A model generated the notes under the pieces. The model worked only from the letters and a program-made list of their open reading frames with translations, was not told the DNA's origin and searched no databases. Below are positions 57,931 to 64,000 of a DNA stretch of 64,000 nucleotides, in pieces (position 1 is the first letter of the stretch; each line of letters opens with the position of its first letter). Source of the DNA: Chrysophaeum taylorii (lineage: Eukaryota > Sar > Pelagophyceae > Pelagomonadales > Pelagomonadaceae); assembly GCA_029834535.1 (NCBI GenBank), contig JAQMWT010000310.1, positions 40,564 to 104,563 on the forward strand, written 5' to 3'. Made by a program: the position numbers and the translations under genes.

Positions 57931-60627
57931 ATGGAAGACGATGATGCTGCCGTCGAGCAGCTACGATATGAAGAACCGCCAAGCCGTCAGGATGAGACGA
58001 ACGAGCGGAATAATGATGATGATAATGATGACGATGAAGAAGAGCACGATACAGAAGTTGACGAGGAAGAAGAGCTAGACTACAACTACGACAAGCCCAC
58101 GGAGAGACCGGCGGGAGGACGATCGACAGCTCCGTCAACGCGTGCAGAATCCCCGGATGCAACGAAAATGAATGAGTTCTACGAAGCTCACTTGCGGGCA
58201 TTACGCGAAGAGAACGAACGCGCGCCAGAACGACTTTTAAAACAAATAGGGGAAGAGAACGAACGAAAAGAACGGCTACACCGGAATGAGATAAAAATAA
58301 TGCGAGAGCAACTGCGTATGGCCAATGCTCGAGCAGACGCCCTCCAAGATCAAGCAAGCGCGTTGACACGTGAAATAGATGAATTGCGTATGCCGAATCG
58401 CCCGAGGCGAGCGAACGGTCTCGAGGGAGAATTCCGAACTTCGGAGGTACCGCCGCCCACGCGAACGCGAGCGAAAGTCAGGAAGCCGCGCGACGACGAC
58501 GACGAGTCGTCCGAGATGACCGAAACGTCGTTAAACTACGATCAAGAGCAATCCAAGTCGAAGGAGCTCACCCAAACCAAAATCCCCACAGAATCGAAGA
58601 ATTTGACCGAAACGTCGTTAAACTACGGGTCGAAGCCGTCTACCGCTTCTAACCCGGTGTCACCGTTGGTGGCACGATATGATTTGTCGTCAGCTGACAC
58701 AACCCTCGGTCTTGACGACGCGCCGGAGTTATGTGTGAATCCGATTTACGAGCCCCGTGCAGCCGATGACGCCCAAAGTAAGGGACCCGCCGCTGCTACG
58801 CTCGATGCTATGAGTTTACCTCCGAACATTCAAGTGGATGGCACGTCGCCTCCACGATCGATCGACGATGCGTCGCAGAGGATTACCTCGAATGATAAGC
58901 GCGCACCTGAGTACACACCCATCGAACGTCACGTGCCCTTTGGTGGCCAGTTTTTGACAGATATGACGTCGGGGACGACGCCTCCTTCTTTTGCAGCCCC
59001 CCCCGACGAACCGACTGCAGACGTTTTTGCAGATGTTTTATTCCCTTTGACGATGGCAGACAATTCGTGTGCCGACATTTTTAGTGACGAGGCGATTGCC
59101 GATATTCGAAGCGATGGAGTGGATGAGAGGCCGAGTGAAACGGCCGAGAAAATGAATACGAAAGCGGAAGAGATGAAGAATCTTATAACGCATGAACTGC
59201 CTTTGGAGCTCAGTGAAAGCCCTGGCGTATTACTCACGAACGAAGAGTTCAAAGATTTTCAGCCTGCATATGATGATGGCTACGTGATAAAGAAAGATCC
59301 CGAACATACTATGAGGGATGAGTATAGCTGCCGCCCGGAACCGAATTTGGATGGGACGATCAGCATGGATAATAGGAAGATGAGCGTACCGACGATAAGG
59401 ATACGAGCTCAATGTTTCCTGAGGAAGAAACCGCCAGAGCGGAAAGAAGTACAATTCCGACCCCGAGGCACGGAGTTATTGGCCAACCGAGATTTAATTT
59501 ACGTTTGGTCGGAGGTTTGGCAAAAAGACGACGAAGGCGTCGATGTTTGGATAGACGAGACGATTGTGCCTGTTCGGATAGACTTGGGAGCACCAGTCGC
59601 CTACAGGGACGATCCAGAGGTACTAGGACCTGCCGAACTGACGCCAGAGAGAGACAAAGATAACAAGAGCCCCAGTCGAAGTTCGCGCCGGCACAGACCA
59701 CGCCGATCGCGCGACGACGAATACGACGGAGGCCGACACCAATATAATTCGAGTTTTTCGAGCGCAACGCTCGCATTTACGACCCCTTGCGGTCAACAGT
59801 TACCATTAGGAGTGACGGTGTACCCGAACACGGACACCCGCACCGACGACGCAGCCGACGCCCTTGCCGCGGCCGCATTCGAAGATCTTGCTCGCCCACC
59901 GATGGACGAGCCACCCAACGACGTGCTGACCAATCGTCGGTCTTTGGCACAGATTTATGAGCAGATGTCGAGCGATGAGCTCGAAGATTCGAGCGAGGAA
60001 CTTGAAGCTCCACGATACTGGGAAGGCGATTCAGATTCGGAAGATGAAGAAGCTACACTTTGTGAACCAGTGTCTACGTTAACGTTATTGGACGAGTCGT
60101 CCATGGACGACCCACCGTTTATTTTTGATGAGGAAGCCCTCGATGCCATCGGCTTATCTTTGGACCCTCCAGAGACGACCGTTGGCGACCGAACTGGCTG
60201 TGAGCCAGACATGAATTTCTGCAGTGATAGCTCGTGCGCGCATTCGACGGATGAGACGATGACAAGCGCGAGTATTGCAGACGACGATTTTACGACAGAG
60301 TTGACGTCGGGGACGACGCCATCTTTTCCTGCGGACCCCCCCGAAACGGTTTCGATTACTACGGATCGAGACACGGATACGCCGCCGGAAGAAAAGGATA
60401 GATTTATGAAGAAGATTAGCAGCGTTCTCGAGTGTGACGAAGACGAGCAGACGTGGAACCTGCAGGATTGGTGGACGAAAGCTCAGAATTTCTTGCTGAA
60501 GAAGCCACCAGAACAACCGCGCAGCTGCAGACTCAAAGCCGCAGCTGACACGGAACCGATCGCCGATGCTGATGAGGATCAGCAGGCGACGAATGAATTT
60601 ACAGATGTATTCTGGAAGACGAAATGA
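57931..60627 (+). CDS. Element 2 ORF1: acidic Gag-like polyprotein without recognisable capsid
   Basis: 898 codons, ATG at 57931. Strongly acidic N-terminus, a coiled coil (about residues 85-150, EENERKERLHRNEIKIMREQ), then a long low-complexity acidic and Ser/Thr-rich part with repeated phrases (TETSLNYG twice, LTSGTTPSFP and related twice). Residues of about 585-650 (RDDEYDGGRHQYNSSFSSAT) match the linker region of element 1, so collinearity returns there. The capsid-like domain of element 1 (SLKPDNFKLVIDGRD onward) is absent. The end is TGA 60625-60627, overlapping the ATG of the next frame as ATGA. Confidence 0.65.
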   Translation: MEDDDAAVEQLRYEEPPSRQDETNERNNDDDNDDDEEEHDTEVDEEEELDYNYDKPTERPAGGRSTAPSTRAESPDATKMNEFYEAHLRALREENERAPERLLKQIGEENERKERLHRNEIKIMREQLRMANARADALQDQASALTREIDELRMPNRPRRANGLEGEFRTSEVPPPTRTRAKVRKPRDDDDESSEMTETSLNYDQEQSKSKELTQTKIPTESKNLTETSLNYGSKPSTASNPVSPLVARYDLSSADTTLGLDDAPELCVNPIYEPRAADDAQSKGPAAATLDAMSLPPNIQVDGTSPPRSIDDASQRITSNDKRAPEYTPIERHVPFGGQFLTDMTSGTTPPSFAAPPDEPTADVFADVLFPLTMADNSCADIFSDEAIADIRSDGVDERPSETAEKMNTKAEEMKNLITHELPLELSESPGVLLTNEEFKDFQPAYDDGYVIKKDPEHTMRDEYSCRPEPNLDGTISMDNRKMSVPTIRIRAQCFLRKKPPERKEVQFRPRGTELLANRDLIYVWSEVWQKDDEGVDVWIDETIVPVRIDLGAPVAYRDDPEVLGPAELTPERDKDNKSPSRSSRRHRPRRSRDDEYDGGRHQYNSSFSSATLAFTTPCGQQLPLGVTVYPNTDTRTDDAADALAAAAFEDLARPPMDEPPNDVLTNRRSLAQIYEQMSSDELEDSSEELEAPRYWEGDSDSEDEEATLCEPVSTLTLLDESSMDDPPFIFDEEALDAIGLSLDPPETTVGDRTGCEPDMNFCSDSSCAHSTDETMTSASIADDDFTTELTSGTTPSFPADPPETVSITTDRDTDTPPEEKDRFMKKISSVLECDEDEQTWNLQDWWTKAQNFLLKKPPEQPRSCRLKAAADTEPIADADEDQQATNEFTDVFWKTK

Positions 60628-61199
60628 ATGATTTATGGGAGGGGTCCTTTGCTTCCGTGAACTACGAAGACCAGGATCCCCTACCAGCACTGATTCCCTC
60701 TGAGATTGTCTTGGAGGAAGAGCGGAAGCCGCCAGATAAAGAGGCTGCCGCGAGCATTATGGCGAAGACGCCAACAACAGATAATACGAAAGCTCAAGCC
60801 GCGGTATCGATGCCCAACCCCGGAGACGAGCGATTCAGAGCCCGATGTGCTCACACTTCGTTGACGCCGCGAGATGGCAAGACGATCGAAGATGATTTGA
60901 TTACCCTCAGTTGCTTAGATACGGGTACTTTAACGTTTATAGCCTGTCACATCTACAGGAATCGTGACGGACCGAAATTCTCGACGACCATTGGTGTCGA
61001 TGGAATGGCAGATGTTTCTTATATTTGCCGAGAAATGGTCAAAAAGTTGACCAAAGATCAGTTGATTTTCGATGAAGGCGAACTTCCGATTAAGCGCAAG
61101 CTGTACGGATCAGGGTTGAATACGACGACGATCCATCGTTGGATCGCCCTTCGGGTCGCTTTCGCCGACGACTTGCTGACCCCATTGTTGCTATTGTAG
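60624..61199 (+). CDS. Element 2 retropepsin-like protease frame
   Basis: 191 codons, ATG at 60624 overlapping ORF1's stop. It has SCLDTGTLTFIACHIYRNRD, then TTIGVDGMADVSYICREMVK, the same D-G-M-A active-site variant as element 1. The frame ends just after FADDLLTP; at the C4 run 61180-61183 one more C would join it to the 61139-63928 frame, which continues IVAIVADTNYLFLLGGRDI, the second half of a retropepsin. Confidence 0.65.
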   Translation: MNDLWEGSFASVNYEDQDPLPALIPSEIVLEEERKPPDKEAAASIMAKTPTTDNTKAQAAVSMPNPGDERFRARCAHTSLTPRDGKTIEDDLITLSCLDTGTLTFIACHIYRNRDGPKFSTTIGVDGMADVSYICREMVKKLTKDQLIFDEGELPIKRKLYGSGLNTTTIHRWIALRVAFADDLLTPLLLL

Positions 61200-63928
61200 C
61201 CGATACGAATTATCTGTTCCTGTTGGGAGGGCGCGATATACGAGTTTTAGGAGCCATCGTGGATTTTCCCCATGATCGGATCTGTTTTTGTCGAACCCAA
61301 GTCGTCTACGGGCGCAAGAAGATTAAAGTTAAGGATGAACGAGTCGATGCACCAATCGTGACCTTTCGGTCTATTTACGATCGAAATCCGATAACCGTAC
61401 CGATTTACAATCATCAACACGATGCCTTTCGGCAGAGTCTCGACCTGGTCAAGACTCGAGTTTATGCTCGTTTGAGCACGATTAAAGATCTCCGAAGCCC
61501 GCCGCCGGAACGTAAGGTAGCCATGGCTACGCGGGGACATGCTACGACCAAATTCTCCCCAGCTCCGGGAGAAGACGCGCGAGAAGTAATCGCTTATGCC
61601 GCGCGCACGCTTCAAATCGAGCCCGGTCGAACGTACAATCTACCGGTTATTTTGTCGAAGCCTATGGAAAAAGGACAGGTTTTCGTCGCTACGTTTGCTG
61701 AGAACGAGCAGTTGGGAGTTGTCGAAGGAATGTGTTCTTCTTGCGAAGAGCGCGACCGGTCCGCTGCTCGGGTGGCAGTTACTGCCACGGAAGAAGTGCC
61801 GACGATCGTCACTCAAGGCGAAGCCCTTGCGATTGGTGATATCGTTAGGTACGAAGATGAGTTGAACGTCTCTACGATCAACGAACTTACGAAAGAATGT
61901 GAAGAAGGATACGACAAGGGGAACGTTTCTTTCACCGTTTCTGTCGCTAGTCACTTGACGCGATGCGACGAATCTCCCCCGCCGATGCTGCTGAGCACGG
62001 TGCAGAAGGACGCTATGACCGCTATGACGGACAAGTCCACCCTCAAACGACCTGAAGGCAGCGACGATTTCGCTCGAAGGTCAGAAAAAGATGAAAAGAA
62101 ATGCCGCGAGATCACCGAAGCGGAGATCCGCCGCCGATATGAAAAGGTTCAATGGCTTCCAATCACTTATCGCAAGGTGGTGATGCTGTTCAGTGGAGCC
62201 GGAGGCAGTACTCTTGGTCTCCAACGAGCCAACGAAACGTGTGGGACGTCGTTTCGAGTCGTGTTGGCACTCGATGCGTCGGACACCGCCAACCAGATCC
62301 ACCACAAGAACTTTCCGAATATTCCTGTGGTGCAGCACACATTGTGTGGTCGCTATGTTACAACCTTACGGTTGATCGAATCTTATTTACCCTACGCGGA
62401 ATGGTCGTCGTCGATGTGTGTCGCGTCGCCACCCTGCGTACACTCCGCTCTGTGCAATTTGACCTCCAGAGATGTCGGGAAAGGAGTTACCGCTACCCAC
62501 TGGACGATGAAATTATGCAAGATGGCTGGTTTCTTCATGTGGTTGATAGAGCAGGAGGCTTCGATTATTTCTTACGTTGCACGTTTGCACCCGTACGTAT
62601 ACGTCGTCAATTTTTACGACATAACTCCTAGTTTGATGAGCTGTCGCGTGCGATTGTTGGTTTCCAGCCATCCGCTCCATTTGCGCGCAGTTCCAAAGAC
62701 TTGCAAGAATATGCAGCAAAAGTTCGCCGGAGCACTTGGTTACGCCGACGAACGACATTTACTTCAGATGAACAATTTAGGATCATCACGAGCCGCGACC
62801 GACGCAGCTTATACTGTTACGCGTGTCCCGCTTCGCGTAGGACCGCACCGTTCTGATTACAGATCTCTGAATCTAGAAATGACTTCGGAGTTGCTGACGA
62901 TGCCCCCTGATTTTGAGTGGGCCGGCTTCTCCAAGACGACCTCGTTGAAACACTTGGCGTCCGTCGTGCCACCTGACACGATAGCCTTATTAATGCTCGA
63001 TCTGCACAACTCTGTGACCAAGGAATTTCACCTGAGCGGCGAAGCTTTGCCGTCAGCGTTGAGTCCTGCAGACCGACCGTTTGATTATTATTTACAAATT
63101 GATGAAACCACCCTTCGTCACGTCCAAGTTCCGCTGTTAAACACGCGCACACGTGTCATACGATGGGTGTCGACTGATGATCTTCAAGATCGCACCAAAT
63201 GGAAACCTCCAGAGGTACCGTTGATTCCGCCTGCAACAGATGAGCCGGGGACGTCTCATGCTTCTTCTGCTGGGCCCCCCCGACAACCAAATTTAGACGT
63301 TCCGCCAGATCCTGAGCGAGATCGGGAACCGAAGATTAAGAGCGAGCCGAGTGTTCGTGTCAAAGGCGAGAGGATCAACAAAAGCCACCCGGAAGTGAAA
63401 CTAAAATACGAGAAAAAGTTCGATGTGCCATGGAAAGATGCGCCGCGCGATGCCGAGGGTGCACCACTGCCGCAGACTCCTGAGCATGTCAAGGACAACG
63501 AAGCGATGAAAGTTAAAATTCCTACGAAGGAAGAAGTTGACAAGGTTGTGCAGGAGCTGGGAATTCCTGACAATCCGCACTTAGATGACGAGGCGAAACT
63601 GATGCTCCGTCACTGTGTGCAATATTCTTGGGCCTTTTTCGACCCGATTATGAGACCTGTGGACTCGCCTCCTGTGTCTCTACGATTCAAAGACGCGAAT
63701 CCGCGACCGATTAAGATGACGCCCTACCGATTGACGCCTGCGAAGCTCGATTGTCTCCGCAAGCAGATCAGCGAGTGGTGCCGGGATGGAGTCATTCGTC
63801 TCCGGCCAACTCACCTTGGGGCTTTCTGTGTTGATGCTTCGCCGAAGAAAGGAGCTGAGATTGGAACGTCAAACGCGTTCCCCGTGCTGCAGTTGACTTA
63901 CGTCAGCTCAACGATCAATTGTCAATGA
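61139..63928 (+). CDS. Element 2 Pol: protease end, beta domain, C5 cytosine methyltransferase and RT start
   Basis: 929 open codons (no real initiator; it is the downstream side of a one-base break). It runs LLGGRDIRVLGAIVDFPHDR (retropepsin end), a beta domain (IEPGRTYNLPVILSKPMEKG), then the methyltransferase (about 62150-63010): VVMLFSGAGGSTLGL, HHKNFP, VASPPC with Cys codon 62435-62437, FMWLIEQ, SCRVRLLVSS, LEMTSELLTMPPDFEW and SVVPPDTIALL. A Pro/acidic linker follows and RT begins with FFDPIMRPVDSPPVSLRFKD and KMTPYRLTPAKL, all in one frame. This shows that the methyltransferase is translated as part of Pol. RT is disturbed by several small indels after about 63795. Confidence 0.88.
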   Translation: MDRPSGRFRRRLADPIVAIVADTNYLFLLGGRDIRVLGAIVDFPHDRICFCRTQVVYGRKKIKVKDERVDAPIVTFRSIYDRNPITVPIYNHQHDAFRQSLDLVKTRVYARLSTIKDLRSPPPERKVAMATRGHATTKFSPAPGEDAREVIAYAARTLQIEPGRTYNLPVILSKPMEKGQVFVATFAENEQLGVVEGMCSSCEERDRSAARVAVTATEEVPTIVTQGEALAIGDIVRYEDELNVSTINELTKECEEGYDKGNVSFTVSVASHLTRCDESPPPMLLSTVQKDAMTAMTDKSTLKRPEGSDDFARRSEKDEKKCREITEAEIRRRYEKVQWLPITYRKVVMLFSGAGGSTLGLQRANETCGTSFRVVLALDASDTANQIHHKNFPNIPVVQHTLCGRYVTTLRLIESYLPYAEWSSSMCVASPPCVHSALCNLTSRDVGKGVTATHWTMKLCKMAGFFMWLIEQEASIISYVARLHPYVYVVNFYDITPSLMSCRVRLLVSSHPLHLRAVPKTCKNMQQKFAGALGYADERHLLQMNNLGSSRAATDAAYTVTRVPLRVGPHRSDYRSLNLEMTSELLTMPPDFEWAGFSKTTSLKHLASVVPPDTIALLMLDLHNSVTKEFHLSGEALPSALSPADRPFDYYLQIDETTLRHVQVPLLNTRTRVIRWVSTDDLQDRTKWKPPEVPLIPPATDEPGTSHASSAGPPRQPNLDVPPDPERDREPKIKSEPSVRVKGERINKSHPEVKLKYEKKFDVPWKDAPRDAEGAPLPQTPEHVKDNEAMKVKIPTKEEVDKVVQELGIPDNPHLDDEAKLMLRHCVQYSWAFFDPIMRPVDSPPVSLRFKDANPRPIKMTPYRLTPAKLDCLRKQISEWCRDGVIRLRPTHLGAFCVDASPKKGAEIGTSNAFPVLQLTYVSSTINCQ

Positions 63929-64000
63929 CAGTGGCCAAACATTCGACAGATGATGCTTTAGCCTTTCTCAGCGATGAGACGATGGCGGGACATGCATTGT

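Larger units (their letters stand above)
57091..64000 (+). mobile_element. Element 2: related methyltransferase-carrying LTR retrotransposon, truncated by the window end
   Basis: Left LTR at 57091-57426, primer binding site at 57429, leader, a long acidic ORF (57931-60627), a protease frame (60624-61199), then one open frame (61139-63928) with beta domain, methyltransferase and the start of RT; RT continues with frame breaks to the window end. LTR start (TGTGGCGGCAACTCC), LTR end (GCCACA), primer site and all domains from the protease on match element 1, but the rest of the LTR and the gag part differ, so it is a distinct subfamily. The base quintet before it is GACAC, the expected target duplication. 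It sits at the edge of the Helitron-like repeat. Confidence 0.85.

Overview
The window is nuclear DNA of a eukaryotic microbe, most likely a unicellular alga or related protist. Evidence: dense genes on both strands, nearly all in one long exon; two tiny GT-AG introns (39 and 44 bp); GC-rich host genes full of GTC/GAC trinucleotide runs; and eukaryote-only families (SAC3/GANP, Rab, FUN14, F-box). A protein with about ten copies of a roughly 26-residue ankyrin-like unit around the motif WARANGCPW is of a kind I associate with stramenopiles, so a stramenopile (for example pelagophyte-like) host is my best guess, at low confidence. No bacterial operons, tRNAs, rRNAs or CRISPR arrays were found.

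Layout. 1-12.8 kb is a compact host block: a DUF2236/mpaB-like oxygenase, a PDZ-like protein, a large SAC3/GANP mRNA-export factor, an endonuclease/exonuclease/phosphatase-family protein, a Rab GTPase and an EF-hand-like unknown. 12.8-18.3 kb is gene-poor with dispersed and tandem repeats. 18.3-32.3 kb is a second host block: secreted SGNH hydrolase, sugar transporter, FUN14-EF-hand protein, ankyrin-like repeat protein, F-box/beta-propeller protein, a small Cys-rich protein, an unknown, and an unusual beta-helix/transmembrane/caspase-like protein. 32.5-46.2 kb is a Ty3/gypsy-type LTR retrotransposon with a 5-bp target duplication; its left LTR is split by a 3.6-kb insertion that carries a decayed PIF1/Helitron-type helicase fragment. 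46.2-48.6 kb has no convincing gene. 48.6-54.5 kb holds a TPR-DnaJ co-chaperone, a PhyH-like dioxygenase, a HIG1-like membrane protein and a secreted tyrosinase. 54.5-57.1 kb is repeat-rich and has an inverted copy of the helicase repeat. 57.1-64.0 kb is a second, related retrotransposon cut off by the window end.

Main discovery. Both retrotransposons encode a complete-looking C5 cytosine DNA methyltransferase domain (motifs I, IV with the catalytic PPC, a variant VI, VIII, IX and X) inside pol, between the protease and the reverse transcriptase. In the second element the methyltransferase and RT share one frame, so the enzyme is part of the Gag-Pol polyprotein: Gag / protease / beta domain / methyltransferase / RT / RNase H / integrase / extra C-terminal domain. 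An element that can methylate its own cDNA or neighbouring chromatin is the natural hypothesis. DNA methyltransferase capture by retrotransposons has been reported in dinoflagellates and charophyte algae (de Mendoza et al. 2018, from memory); this placement and the likely lineage look different. Several frame breaks in these elements and in the caspase gene are one-base changes in homopolymers, so sequencing error may explain part of the apparent decay.
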